Assembly (NCBI RefSeq): GCF_000699445.3
Contig: NC_067196.1
Span: forward strand, 81,706,364 to 81,770,363
DNA length: 64,000 bases
Source of the DNA: Schistosoma haematobium
Taxonomy: Eukaryota; Platyhelminthes; Trematoda; Strigeidida; Schistosomatidae
Direction: 5' to 3'
The notes below the pieces were generated by a model. It saw only the letters and a list, made by a program, of their open reading frames with translations. It made no database searches and was not told the DNA's origin. Of the stretch, positions 11,190-22,599 are shown in pieces (within the stretch, counting starts at the first letter, position 1; each line of letters starts with the position of its first letter). Position numbers and translations under genes: made by a program.

Positions 11190-11440
11190 ACTGCTTCCTA
11201 TAGAGCTCAACCTGTTTACTTCATGATTACAAACACACCATTCTGATGAGTGCCGAATAGAATAATATCTAGCTCCTGCTTTCACACTCGGATACTTTGA
11301 ATCACATAACACTATGTCGAGTCAACCAGACGAGTTGCCTTATTGTAACCTAATCGACAAAGTTCGATTGTCTTTATAAAGTGCTAAACAAGTATGGAAT
11401 TAGTTACTACTGAATGATCAATCAGTTGTATGTGTGTTGA
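11190..11440 (+). mobile_element. Decayed family B hammerhead repeat
   Basis: TTCTGATGAGTGCCGAATAG (about 11242-11261) matches the first hammerhead core strand and stem II of family B. The part downstream (TGTCGAGTCAACCAGACGAG, then ATGATCAATCAGTTGT) aligns with the family tail and unit boundary. The GAAA box and stem III are lost, so it is inactive. Confidence 0.6.
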
Positions 11441-11763
11441 TATAAAAAATTTAGATAACATTTTAAAATTAATATACCACGATTAATAAAACACAGTAAT
11501 TCAACTTGCTTTCCTTGTTTTTTTGGAAAATAAACAGTTTGTTATATTTTATGTACTGTTACTAGCGATGCCTAATCTACATTGTTTCGTACAGTTGGAT
11601 AATATCACTAACCAATACAAAAAAGCACTTCCAAAATACCTGAATTTATAATAAACCTGGGCTTGGTAACCGTGTCACAATATAAATGTACAATATCTAT
11701 TATTATTTGTAAAACAAAATAATTTAATCTTACATAATAAATATTCATACATTAATATTATTT

Positions 11764-12358
11764 AATCAGCATCATTGATGAACATGGTGGGGCTGATGCA
11801 GATGTGAATGCGCAAATCGGCAAAGCAAGAACGGCATATCTACAACTGAAGAACATCTGCAACTCAAAGCAACTGTCAACCAACATCAAGGTCAGGATTT
11901 TTAATACAAGTGTCAAGACAGTTCTACTGTATGAGGCGGAAACCTGGAGAACTACGAAAGGTATCATCCAGAAGATACACGTGTTTATTAACAGTTGTCT
12001 ATGCAAAATACTTCGGATCCGTTGGTCAGACACTAACAGCAACAACCTACTGTGGGAGAGAACAAACCAGATCCCAGCGGAGGAAGAAATCAGGAAGAAG
12101 CGCTGGAAGTGGATAGGACACATTGAGGAAAGCGCCCAACTGCGTCACAAGACAAGCCCTCACATGGAATCCTCATGGACGGAGGAGAAGTGGAAGACCA
12201 AAGAACACATTACACCGAGTAATGGAGATAGACATGAGAAAAATGAACAAGAATTGGATGGAATTAGAAAAGAAGGCCCAGGACAGAGTGGGTTGGAGAA
12301 TGCTGGTCGGTGGCCTATGGTCCATTAGGAGTAACAGGCGTAAGTTAGTAAGTAAGTA
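11764..12358 (+). pseudogene. RTE-like reverse transcriptase 3' fragment
   Basis: One of the best preserved 5'-truncated RTE ends. It holds a 174-codon plus-strand frame (11804-12328) plus frame-shifted continuations. Blocks in order are the palm/thumb edge ([20 protein letters not shown]), [33 protein letters not shown], and [22 protein letters not shown]. The C-terminal [13 protein letters not shown] follows in another frame. The element ends with ATTAGGAGTAACAGGCG and a TAAG repeat tail at 12335-12358. The catalytic FADD motif lies upstream of the truncation, so the copy is dead. Confidence 0.85.
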
Positions 12359-13312
12359 AGGAATATTATTTAATATTAAATATTTCAACAGTAGTAAAAA
12401 AAAGAATAATCTTCATCAAATAGTTTGAAAATAAATCGATTATAGAAATTTTGTATTTAATCACTAAGGCAATTGTAAGTACCATAGGTTATATAAATTC
12501 ATATATACTGGAATACATTCACCTTTATAATTATAATGATATTCAAGCATAAATCATACTACTAAAATGTTAACCTATACATTGAACTATCTATAATATT
12601 TCAATAATGTATCCATTTATTTTGACCTATTTCATATGATTTAATTAAAAAGTGATTATTATTATTATTACTACTTATTAAATAACTTACATTTATTATT
12701 ATTATTACTGAAAGAATTCTCTTTTATTTATTTCATTCCTTGGTAAAACGTTTCTTTTGTTTGTTTGCTTTCATTTATCTACCTGACAAGTTAAACTTTT
12801 GAATTTACCTAAAAATTAAAAAAAAATTAAAAAAAGAAGAAAAATAATAATTGATGAAAATAACATAGAAAAAGATTTCGATGAATGAACTTATCGTTGA
12901 ATGTAAGTGAATTAGGTCAAAGTTGTCTTTCAAAAAATAAAAAAAATAAAAATGGAAAGGTTCGTATTTCATTTACTTATCATCGTTTTATTGAATATAC
13001 CTAAATAAAAAGAAAAAAATTATGAGAAAAAAACAAAAATGTATGATTATTATTCTTTTTTCTCTTTTTTTGCAAAAAAACATACTTAGCTACAAAGGAA
13101 CGGAATTGATTTATAAAGTGCAAACTGTTACATGATTTACAATAGTCATTTCGTTCACTAATTTTTTCTTCTATAAAAAGATTGTTTTTTTTCGTTTTCT
13201 TTTTTGCATTAACACTAAATTACTCATACATAATTTCAATGATGATTTTATCATTAACCATAATTTTCATCTCTTTTTTTGGAAAACATAGTATAGTTAT
13301 TAATGTTACAAA
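12359..13312. other. Low-complexity AT-rich stretch
   Basis: Contains an (ATT)n tract at about 12655-12708 and many homopolymeric A or T runs around 12815-13090. No gene or repeat family is recognisable. Confidence 0.6.
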
Positions 13313-13629
13313 GTTATATTGAGATGGTGGAGAAGATTTGTAGCTAAGGTGGATGATTTTGGTGGAGTTTTGTTCTCTGAGCTAGATGATTTGGTCTTCG
13401 AGTTTTCTTCGTTCTTCTGAACAACGTCATCAGTGCAAATTTCAAGTACAAGTGAAGTGTTTGAAATTCTCCACCTGTGGTTTACAGCTTTTCCTCTACA
13501 ACTTAAAGTTGATGGGAGATACAACCAAAACAAAGAAGTAAACGATGATAAATTTAAGGTCAACAAGAACCAATCAACATTGAGGTGTACAGAACATGCT
13601 GTGAACCACATGTGGAGAAATTCGAACTG
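13313..13629. mobile_element. PLE palindrome, short decayed copy
   Basis: Positions 13313-13500 are the minus-strand 3' end of the PLE family seen at 7.5-8.9 kb (the ACAAAACTCCACC end, then CTGATGACGTTGTTCAGAAG). Positions 13514-13627 are a plus-strand segment of the same C-terminal region (GGGAGATACAACCAAAACAAAG onward). The two halves meet near 13500-13514, giving an inverted arrangement with almost no spacer. It is diverged from the 8-kb copy and independently inserted. Confidence 0.75.
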
Positions 13630-13752
13630 TATAGAGAGGGAACTAGGAGAACTACGAAAGGCACCATCCAGAAAATACAAGTGTTTATTAATAGCTGTCT
13701 ATACAAAATACTTTGGATCGGTTGGTCAAACACTATCAGCAACAACTTATTA
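13630..13752 (+). pseudogene. RTE-like internal fragment
   Basis: About 120 bp matching the RTE block around GAACTACGAAAG and GTTTATTAATAGCTGTCT (WRTTK..I.KIQVFINSCLYKILWIGW). It starts exactly at the end of the PLE palindrome and stops at CAGCAACAACTTATTAG. No RTE 3' terminus is present, so a 3' deletion or rearrangement has occurred. Confidence 0.7.
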
Positions 13753-13759
13753 GTTGAAT

Positions 13760-14038
13760 TTATGACTTAATTGAAGTTAATAGAAAACTTGGAAGCACTT
13801 GATGGCTGGATTAGTTGAAGCTAGACAGTAATATCGTAGAATGCCGACCGGTTCAGTGGTCTAGAGATAAAGCGTTCACACGTGAAATTGATAGATCATA
13901 GGTTCAAATCTCGAGAGATGAGAATGTGGCTGAGCACTTCTGAGGAGTTCCATACCAGGACGAAATAGTCATCCAGTACTTCTAAGTTTTACGATGATAG
14001 TCTAATTTCAATTGACTTATGAATTTAACTATTAAATA
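13760..14038. mobile_element. Hammerhead SINE family A, inverted pair with plus copy dominant
   Basis: A short minus fragment (13760-13807) is followed by a plus copy from the leader (GGATTAGTTGAAGCTAGAC) through the A-box-like GGTTCAGTGGTCTAGAG and B-box-like GGTTCAAATCTCG. The plus copy continues through the ribozyme and tail. The ribozyme keeps CTGAGGA, GAAA and an AUC triplet, but stems I and III have several mismatches, so activity is doubtful. Confidence 0.75.
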
Positions 14039-14358
14039 AAACAATAAACAAACTCTATAGGAAAAAAGAATTCTTCAGAATTTTATGACATATCATATTC
14101 TTAATAATAATTGAAAGAAAAGAGAAAGCAATGTGAAATGAATATTTTGTTTCCCTTTATTATTTACATTACCAATTAATATTGATTCATTTTGCCAAAA
14201 AAAAGTTACGTAATGATTTTTTGGAAAATAAACTACATGGGGTTTTATTGCAAATAATTGAATATCTTTCAACATCAATACTTTCATGAAATTTACCTTC
14301 TTTTTCTTTGAAACTTGTAAACAACTTACATTCTGAAATGATGATAAAATAGAATTGG

Positions 14359-14379
14359 AATATATATATATATATATAT
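14359..14379. repeat. (TA)n microsatellite
   Basis: Uninterrupted TA dinucleotide run of about ten units. Likely length-variable. Confidence 0.9.
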
Positions 14380-14589
14380 GCTTCACAAAGATATGTCAAT
14401 TCAACGATAGGTTAAATAATGAATAAGCCTTAGGAAATTAAGTCTATTAGTAGGTGATTTCTATTAGGTCAGACTAAATAAATATCAATGAAATACTAAA
14501 TATTAGTTGATTACACACAATATATAAACCATTTTTTCTTCAATCAATCGATAATAACACATTAGAAATTTTATATTCTATGAATAACA

Positions 14590-15150
14590 CTTAGTTACTT
14601 AGGTATGCCTGTTACTCCTAATGGAGCATAGGACGCCGACCACTATTCTCCAACCCATTCTGTCCTGAGACTTCCTTTCTAGTTCTATCCAAATGTTGAT
14701 CATTCTTTTCATGACTTTCCATTTCTCCTCATAATGTGTTTGACCAACGGATCTGATGTATTTTGTGTAGACAGCTAATAACAAACACTTGTATTTTCTG
14801 AATGATGTTTTTCGTAGTTCTCATAGTTTCCTCTCTATACAGTAGAATTGTCTTGATATTTGTAATGAAAATTCTGACTTTGGCGTTGACAGTTGACAGA
14901 CATTTGTTTTGAGTTGCAAATGTTCTTCATGTGTAGATATGCTGTTCTTGCTTTGCCGATCTGCGCATTCACATCTGCATCAGACTCATCGTGTTTATCA
15001 AGGGTGATGCTGAGATATGTGGATATGTTTACATTTTGCAGATCTTCTCCATCAAGTGTGATTTGGTTGTTGCATGTTGTGTTGTATCGGAGAATCTTGC
15101 TTTTCTCGTTGTGTATGTTGAGATCCACTGCTGCTGAGGCTACTGCTAAA
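14590..15150 (-). pseudogene. RTE-like 3' fragment with internal deletion
   Basis: On the minus strand it runs from near the GLNIHNEKSKILRYNTTCNN block (about 15128) through ISTYLSITLDKH and [25 protein letters not shown] to the VGWRIVVGVLCS C-terminus. The TAAG-type terminus is near 14590. About 200 bp in the middle (the ERTNQIP to RRGRPKNTL part) is missing around 14730-14745. Frames are broken. Confidence 0.8.
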
Positions 15151-15635
15151 CTGGTTAATTATTAGATGAAGTTTTACATTTCTGTATTAAAAGTTTACAC
15201 ATCCTATTAATTAGTGTTTATGAACATATAATATTGTACTATTTTCATTTTATTGCTACAGAAAATGAAACTATCAAAAAGGTATTTCTTCATCAAAGTA
15301 CAATAATTAAATAGGCTTTAATCGTATTATTCTTTCGACATTATCAGTTAAGTATTGAAATAATTTGACATAATAAACATATCATAATGAAGTTTTCACA
15401 CGGTGTACTTTACTAAATATCAATGATAGGGTCAAACATTTCCAAACTACATTACAGAAGAATTAGTTGATTTAATTTTAATTTAGGTATCCTAAAATGA
15501 AATAAACCTTTCCGTAAATTATGTTTGCACAACTATTAGAAAACACAATCAATTATAACCTTCATTTGAATAAACTGTCTGAGTTGTTTTCATTATTGAA
15601 AACTAAATACACTTTATATGCAATTATAGATAGTG

Positions 15636-15893
15636 GCTAGTAATGGAATCCAGGACACGCGTTTCGTCCTATTTGGGACTCGCCAGCTGAATGTATCTAT
15701 ATCACAGAGTTGATATTCACCCTGGGACTCGAACTCACTACAGTTTGCTTCAAACGCTATCGCGTTATCCACTTAACTACTGAGTTCTGTTAGCTAGTCA
15801 CCTACTTGTGCAATAGGAGTCTGATCAAACGTAGTCTTAAATAACAACAGGAAGGTACAACTAAACACCATCAAGTGAATCTATGTATACTTT
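15636..15893. mobile_element. Hammerhead SINE family C, composite copy
   Basis: Positions 15636-15795 are a minus-strand copy of a third tRNA-headed hammerhead family. Read on the minus strand it has TCAGTAGTTAAGTGGATAACGCG as A-box region, GAGTTCGAGTCCCAGGG as B-box region, and then the ribozyme. The ribozyme has CTGGCGA in place of CTGANGA, intact stem II (GTCC/GGAC), GAAA and GTC. The A6 to G change probably kills it. Positions 15800-15893 carry the family's 3' tail in plus orientation (GTCTGATCAA...CACCATCAAGTGAAT). Confidence 0.8.
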
Positions 15894-15984
15894 GTTGCAG
15901 AATAATATTTTATCTGCATTTCGACAGTGTTATGGTATTTTTTTAGCAGATTTTGTGTGTATAATTTTCAAGGTACATTTATAT

Positions 15985-16048
15985 GAGCTAGAATACATCA
16001 TGGCGTTTGACATCTAGTTTGTGTTCATTCAGACAAGGAATAAGTGTT
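15985..16048 (-). pseudogene. PLE endonuclease remnant
   Basis: On the minus strand this short piece reads LNEHKLDVKRHDV, which corresponds to the EHQLAVKRHD segment of the GIY-YIG domain at 8.4 kb. The flanks are too diverged to extend. Confidence 0.45.
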
Positions 16049-16471
16049 GATTAAATATTCCTCATTCTTACATGTTGATCATCTGAGTTTAATGTATCGG
16101 AAGCTAACGTACACAGATAAAGTTCTCAACTATGTTATACTGCATCATACTCACGAGGCATCATATTTAGCAGCAATTTGATTTGAAGTCTCTGAATTCC
16201 ATATCTCTTTGATACCCAATCGAACTTGATAAATATTAAAAGAATTCCTTTCAGATATCATATATATTTTTGATCAGCTTTCTTTTTTCAGGTACCAAAT
16301 TGTGATAATTCATATCATAGCCAATTTAAAAATCGTGCCACACTGCTTCCGAGTTTCCGAAGGTGTACAAACTTTATAACATAAGGCAGTAATATTATTA
16401 ATCATTATTTACTGTTATGTAGATGACAGAGTACATAAAGTTCCTTAATCACCTAATTTCTGCAACGATTT

Positions 16472-16488
16472 GATATATATATATATAT
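16472..16488. repeat. (TA)n microsatellite
   Basis: Short TA run of about eight units. Confidence 0.85.
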
Positions 16489-16790
16489 TTCATCAGGAAT
16501 GTAAGTCATCTCAACCACATCTCGGCAAGCTCTCTGGTGTTAAACTGCATTATGTAACAAGACATCACATAAATAATAATACACCAAATTGTAAAGTTTC
16601 CTATAACGTATGATATAAAATGGAAATAGGTTTATCTATTCTGTAATCCTTAAAAAGTATTTAGTAAGAACCAAACATGGTACCTTACTATAGTTTATAT
16701 TTTCACTAAAAACAAAATCACTCAACTCACACTAAGCAACTCAAATAACACTATGTATGTTTTTGAAAAAATAACTCACAAAAACAAAAC

Positions 16791-16883
16791 AGTCGTCCAG
16801 TGCTTCTAGGTTTTCAATGGTGCTCTACTTTAGATTGACTCGCGGATTCAACTATGAAAATATCCACAAATCTCTATACTGAT
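16791..16883 (+). mobile_element. Hammerhead SINE family A, 3' tail fragment
   Basis: Starts AGTCGTCCAGTGCTTC, inside ribozyme stem III and the cleavage site region, and continues through the family tail to CTCTATACTGAT. No head or core is present. Confidence 0.7.
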
Positions 16884-17205
16884 TCTGCAGCAATTTGAAA
16901 GACACCTGGTCTCCCAAATTGTACGAGCATTCAGTGTACCTAAATTAATGGTTGTTCCAGTTGTTAGCCATGTGACTTCCAAAGAAACTCGACTTTCACC
17001 ATGAGACGTCATAACTCTTCTGAATGAAGACATTATAACTCTCAGGGCAGAGTTTAAATGCGTTGAATTATTTTTTCCGGTTGGTGTTCTTTTAGTGAGT
17101 TAGTTTTCTACGGAGTGGATCGCTAACTTATGCCCAAACCCTCCTCATCTATTTAGCCTTAGGATCGGCAGTATCCTCAGGAAGGTCCCACGTGGAGTTC
17201 CTATA
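16884..17205 (-). pseudogene. RTE-like 5' end: leader and start of endonuclease
   Basis: On the minus strand a leader (about 17205-17060, with GTAGAAAACTAACTCACTAA) precedes a short coding piece, part of a 61-codon frame at 16848-17033. The piece contains GTTINLGTLNARTIWETR. NxxTLNARTxxE is the typical beginning of the apurinic-type endonuclease in RTE-clade elements, with the metal-binding asparagine. The copy breaks off after about 40 residues against a family A tail. It is the only RTE endonuclease start I found in the window. Confidence 0.65.
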
Positions 17206-17550
17206 ATGATAATTCACTATTAATTTGCTATGTGAAAATATAAAGTATTTTAAGATAACAACAATAAATATATCACATTTTTTTCAATTTTATTCCAAGG
17301 TCTCGGTAGAACACTTCTATTATTTTAGTATAAAATCTAAACTAATAATGATCTTATAGAAAGTAATTCATTGAAAATCATGAAATGAATGAATAATAAC
17401 ATCTAAATATCCGTAGATACTTTCAGGTTTACTTTCTATTGATTAATTGATTATAGACTATTAAAAACTTGTAATTTCTATCTAATGATATTCTGTGAAA
17501 TATACATAAATGATCAGATCCAAAAACAAAAGTTATTTGTATATAATAAA
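17206..17550. other. AT-rich stretch, nothing recognised
   Basis: No supported feature between the RTE 5' fragment and the next RTE 3' fragment. Confidence 0.45.
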
Positions 17551-17828
17551 TCCCAGGTTTCAGGAAGAAGAGCTGGAAGTGGATAGGATACATATTGAGG
17601 AAAACACCAAACTACGTAATAAGAAAAGCTCTCACTTGAAATCCTCAAGGCCAAAGGAGAAGAGGAAGACCAAAGAACACATTACGCCGAGAAATGGTGA
17701 CAGACATGAGAAGAATGAACAAAATTTGGATAGAACTGGAAAGGAAAACCCATGACAGAATGGGTTGGAGAATGCTGGTCGGCGTCCTATGCTCCATTGA
17801 GAGTAACAGGCATAAGTAGGTAAGTGAG
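17551..17828 (+). pseudogene. RTE-like 3'-terminal fragment
   Basis: A 5'-truncated copy reading EEELEVDRIHIEENTKL and [13 protein letters not shown] in one frame and RVGWRMLVG in another. It ends ATTGAGAGTAACAGGC and an ATAAGTAGGTAAGTGAG tail. It covers only the last about 90 residues of the polyprotein. Confidence 0.8.
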
Positions 17829-18437
17829 TACACCCCAGGTTACTAATAAAACATTTTAGTATCCATAACAGAAAAAGAAATTTTTAAAACTATTTACTAC
17901 AATACTTACCTTTAAAATGAATGTAAATGTATTGTAAAATATTAATAATAGTAATAATATAAAATTATTCATCATTATAAATAGAGAAATTATATTCGAT
18001 TATGTTTAGTTACTATCGTGATTTACAAAAATATATTTCATTTATAATTTTCAAGTACTATTAATATGTTATAATAAAGTTTTAGGCAATCATAAGGCAA
18101 CTGCTAATATCATCATTTGATTGGTTACTAAGTATTATATTAACATACATATATGTATGGAGATTGAAAATAACTGGTTTTTTGTAGGTAGGGTTCTGTC
18201 TACGTTTCTATATATTTATATATTATTAGTTGTCTATTGGGCTTGGTAAAAAAAACTACACCATATTGCGTCATCTGACCAATAATAATGAAGTCAACTA
18301 TATATCTTCAGACTGAAGATGTTTAATTCATATGTTTTATGTACACCTCTGAGTTAAAATTATTAATAACAAGTCCTAAGGTCTGTTTATATGTTTTAGG
18401 AGAGGAAACCTATTTACTTTAACCTTTTTAAGTGAAT

Positions 18438-19365
18438 TTCTCAGCTGTTACTCAATTACCCCCAAATGCCCTGGTACGGCCGAGAGTGGGGTGGGCCCGC
18501 CCTCCCTCACGAAATGCTCTCACACGGCCACGCGTATACAGCCTCTGCCAGGGAAGTCCCACTCATTGCCTTCTCATGGCGGGGGTGTTGTTTACGAAAA
18601 TGAGAGGACGAAAAGCGAATGTCCGGCGCTTAAACCGGATTCCAAACCAATGGTGCACATGGGCTCCAGTATCCTGCGGGAACAAATGGCGTATGAACCA
18701 ATCGTTGGTCACCGGCTACCATGGGACTCCATCTCCTCACGATGCTCCACTGCCTTGTGGATCAGACCTTCAGGTCGAAGGCTCGGGGAGTGGCCCCTAA
18801 GATAACCACCTGCTTCGGTTTGGGCATCCGAGCAGTATCACAGCCCGCACACAAATATGATTAACTGTCGATAATTATGGAAAATACTTTTCTTGCTTCA
18901 ACTATTAATCAAACGATTCACATTATTATTATTACTATTGTTATTATTTACTACGTCATTTATTCACTCTCTTTTATTCCTACTCTGTCTATCCTTATTT
19001 TTCGACTTATACTGCAGCTCGTCTATGGTAGAAATTCGGTTCTATCTAAACGTTCTCGAGTAGAGACGTTATCAGATATGGCTCAGAATAGAAGCCAGTG
19101 GCGATCCTGCTGTAACCTTTTACTTACTTTATAAAAAGTGGTTGCTTCTTCCTTAACTGAAAGATCTCTTCTGAGTGTACGTTTCTGTTTCCCCCATTAT
19201 TATTATTACACTACCTTACACTAATCTATTCGTTATCGTTTTTTTTTACGCTCCTTACCTTTTTTTTCCTTCTCTGCAAATTCTCATTGTTTTGTGTGGC
19301 GCATATATATTTGGTGCCCTCCTGTGCCAATATTTATGTGTTTAAATAAATAAATAAATAAATGC
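18438..19365 (+). mobile_element. GC-rich non-LTR retroelement mosaic with (TAAA)n tail
   Basis: Positions 18455-18860 are markedly GC-richer than the rest of the window and contain CATGGGCTCCAG and CCGGCTACCATGGGACTCC. A decayed minus-strand copy of that part is at 28640-28750. Positions 19030-19125 encode a DMAQNRSQWR C-terminal motif of non-LTR polyproteins. A T-rich 3' UTR follows and ends in (TAAA)n (19342-19362). The polymerase core is missing. It looks like a 5' and a 3' end of a non-LTR element joined by an internal deletion, or a non-autonomous derivative. Confidence 0.65.
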
Positions 19366-19656
19366 ACATTCAATTCACCAATTATGACTTTATTTAAAAG
19401 ATCGAGAAATCTACACCTAGATATGTACATATCTGAGTGAAATTTATCATTATTCTTATGTTTCTTCGCTAGTTCTACAGAGTACCTTGGCATACTATAG
19501 TAACCTTTGTAATGCTTCTTTGTCTAAAAGAAAACATTTCAATGTCCTATAACAATTAAAAGAAAAGAAAAGAATTGTTCTTGTAACACAGTATTTCCAA
19601 TGTTAAAGTTCAAAATTCACTAGAAAAAACGAAATGTATTTTAAATTTTCTTAGTG

Positions 19657-19925
19657 TTGTTTACTTCCCATTATTATTTAGGACTGCAATTGATCGGTCT
19701 CTTGTTGGCATATGTACATCCTGTGTGGATTATCTCGATATAGTCTTAAGTCACAAGCTTTTTAAGCAAAGATGGATAGTGACGAGCTTCAATCGATACT
19801 GGGTTCAAGTAACGAAATGAACATCAACTCTACGATGTAGGTACATCCAGCTGACGAGTGCGAAATAGGTCGAAAGGTGAATCCTGGATTCCACTGCTAA
19901 CAACTATCCGTCTTTGCTTAAAATG
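19657..19925. mobile_element. Hammerhead SINE family C, inverted composite
   Basis: The minus-strand 3' tail (19657-19775, including GCAATTGATCGGTCTCTTGTTGG) is followed by a plus-strand B box and ribozyme (19790-19920). The ribozyme keeps CTGACGA and GAAA. Stem II (GTGC/GGTC) and stem III (GGTG before AATC) are degraded, so activity is unlikely. The stem I flank CATCCAG/CTGGATTCC is conserved. Confidence 0.75.
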
Positions 19926-20276
19926 TATTGTAAGTTATAAAAAGTAATTTTTTGATAAAATTTAGTTACATTATTAATCCACTTTAGAATTATAATGAAT
20001 AAAGATAAATAAATGTAAATATTAAGTCAGTGTTCATTATTATCTCTAACTGAATTTAATGGTAAATAAAAATACCTTTTGGTGTAAACTATTCTATTCG
20101 TCAACATTTTATAGCTCCACCTTAAAATAACCTATTATACTTATAGTACAAACTTGATTTCCTAAGGTAAATATAATCATGCATTCACTTAATCTAGATT
20201 GCATATAGCAGAATTTTGAGCAATGTCAATGACCTATATATTCGAAACTCAGTCATATATATACATATATATTACA
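19926..20276. other. AT-rich stretch, nothing recognised
   Basis: No supported feature. A short TA-rich run near 20255-20272 precedes the RTE fragment. Confidence 0.4.
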
Positions 20277-20535
20277 TACTTAAGCCTGTTACTCCCAATG
20301 GAGGATAGTTCGCCGACCAGTTCTCGACAGAATGTGTTCATTGGTCTTCCTCTTCTCCTTTGACATTAAGGATTTCATGTGAGGGGAAGGCCTTGTTACG
20401 CAGTTTGTGTATGTTGATATCTACTGCTCCTGAGGGTACTGCTACACTGGTCGTCTTCTCCTACACTTGTTGTTGTGTGTGCGATAGAAAAGCCAGATCA
20501 TCTACGAACTCCAGATGTTAAGTCCTTCTTTAATG
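20277..20535 (-). pseudogene. RTE-like fragment with large internal deletion
   Basis: On the minus strand it joins an upstream FADD-adjacent block (YAHTTTSVGEDD-like, about 20420-20520) directly to the extreme C-terminus and the ACTTAAG-type 3' end at 20277. The central several hundred bases are missing. Confidence 0.65.
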
Positions 20536-21424
20536 TTGATCGAATTCTTTCCTTTATGTTACGATTCGGCTATTAGCCCAATTAACTGCAATTAGATTGA
20601 ATTTTGTTGATATTTAGGATGGTACTAGGAGGTAGTAAACAGAAATCTCTGCTTGAGCTAAATTTCATGCCAGTTGGCATTTATCAGCAAGTTAGACCTC
20701 AATCCTGTTAACCTGATGCTTCCTGCCGGATTTAATATTATGTCACCTAGTTTCACAGTCAGTCACATTACTGTCACAACTTTCTGTATAGCGCCAAATA
20801 GCACGGGATCTAGGTCAGTCAGTCTATTACATATTTTGATAGCTATTAAATAAGAACACTGATAAAAAAAAAATAGTGTACACAAGTTCATTTACATATA
20901 TTTGTTCATCAGGTTTTTGATTCTATAGAGTATGAATGTAACATGAATTTGATCACTAAACAGCGTTTCTATTGTTAATATAAGATTTTGTTTGATATTC
21001 ATATTTAATAAGTTTTGAAATTTGTTTAACTTGAGAATAACACGAGTTTACTAACTAATCCCTTATGAATTAAAACATATCAGATTACTATAGTTTAATG
21101 AAAAGAATGAATAAATCTTAGGTATGTCAATACACGAATGATTATTTTGACTTAACATAATACTCATTTCAAATTGAATTTAGATTTGTCTTGGAATATC
21201 TATTGTCGTGGAAGATCAGTTACATTATAATATCAATTTTTGAAGAGAAAAGAAAAAAAAACAAGGAATTATTTTTGTCACATTAAATTAATTTATTCCA
21301 CTAACATTTTGCTCTGAATAAATGTTGAATGGATCAATAAAATGGTAACCAATGAATTATTGAATTCACCAATATTAAAGTTGAGTCGCTCAAAATGAGA
21401 ACAGTAAATGATTGATAGTCGTTA
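20536..21424. other. AT-rich stretch, nothing firmly recognised
   Basis: A segment near 20780-20815 (GCGCCAAATAGCACGGGATC) faintly resembles stem II of the family B hammerhead, but the core is absent. Otherwise nothing is supported. Confidence 0.4.
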
Positions 21425-21613
21425 TTTATATGAACCAATCAGACTTTTGACAGCATATTAATCAATAACCCAATCGCAACTGATGGAGAAGCTCTGAAAA
21501 ATGTGGAAACATTCAAGTATCTGAGTAGCATCATCGATGAACGTGGAGGATCAGATGCTGACGCAAAGGTGAGGATTGGCAAACTAAGGATAGCGTATTT
21601 CTGTAAAAAAACA
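21425..21613 (+). pseudogene. RTE-like internal fragment
   Basis: Part of a 92-codon frame reads METFKYLSSIIDERGGSDADAKVRIGKLRIAYF, the block that precedes the thumb in the other RTE copies. It is cut off at 21613 by a SINE dimer. Confidence 0.75.
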
Positions 21614-21922
21614 AACTGGAAATTGAAGCTACATTACCATGGAAAACCTGGAAGCACTGGACGGCCGTTTCGTCCTAGTATGAGACTTCTCAGAAGTGCG
21701 TATCCACGATCCCGCCCCCACCGGCTCAGTGGTATAGTGGTTAAGCGCTCGCGCGCGAGACTGATAGGTCGTAGGTTCTAATTTCGAAGGGGGCGTGATC
21801 GTGGATGCGCACTGTCTCATACTAAGACGAAACGGCCGTCCAGTGCTTCCAGGTTTTCCATGGTGGTCTAGCTTCAATTGTCTCATGATTTCAACCACTG
21901 AAATTACTAAAATCTCTACAAA
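21614..21922. mobile_element. Hammerhead SINE family A, inverted dimer with full plus copy
   Basis: A minus half (21614-21715) carries a ribozyme reading CTGAGAA, a G8 to A change, otherwise with full stems. A plus copy follows from the A box (CGGCTCAGTGGTATAGTGGTTAAGCG) and B box through the tail. The plus ribozyme has lost about eight bases including CTGAGGA, though stem II', GAAA and the GTC site remain. Both copies are therefore inactive by different lesions. The halves are strongly complementary and could fold into a long hairpin. Confidence 0.85.
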
Positions 21923-22599
21923 ACTCCTTCTGATAAAACTGGAAATGTTAGCATGCGATTATGAAAAAGTTAATAAGCGTACAAAAATTAACATGCATAT
22001 ATGTTGTGACTGTCTGGATGATAAAATAACATGTTCGTATGAGCGATTCAAAATACGGTGAAAAGAGTAATAAATCGTTTTTGTGTATGATAACGAAATA
22101 AATCGTGAAAATAAGTAGAGTAGAATAAAACAAATTGGTCTATGGTGCCGACAGAATATAAAAATAAAGAATAGTTAAGTATGTACATTGTCTAATACGC
22201 TGCAGTTGATTAAATAGCGTCCATTAGTGATTTGAGGTTTTGCATTCACATACATGGAGTTTATGTGGGACAAAAATAATCCAGCCGAAAAATGATAACT
22301 TCATTGACGGGTGATATTTGTTGCTGTACTATCATTGATAATAATCATAAATTGTGAAGTTAGTGTCAATTGTTATTAGTAGAATAACTAGAGGAACAGA
22401 ATAGTGACTGCGGAGACGAGATAAGTAGAGTCATATTCCTTTCTGATCGTGAAGTTTAGCGTAGTTTGTGTAGTTAGAATGTTATTGAAAAAAGTAGGGA
22501 ACGATGATTGCTGCTGACAAATGTGGTGAATGAACATTAGTTGCATCTCAAGAACACAAGTTCATATTACTGGAAATATGACACCAAACTTATGTATAT
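21923..22599. other. AT-rich stretch, nothing recognised
   Basis: No supported feature. Confidence 0.45.

Noticed and set aside
20775..20820. GCGCCAAATAGCACGGGATC as a further family B hammerhead
   Set aside because: It resembles stem II and the following bases, but CTGANGA and GAAA are absent and flanks do not match the family.
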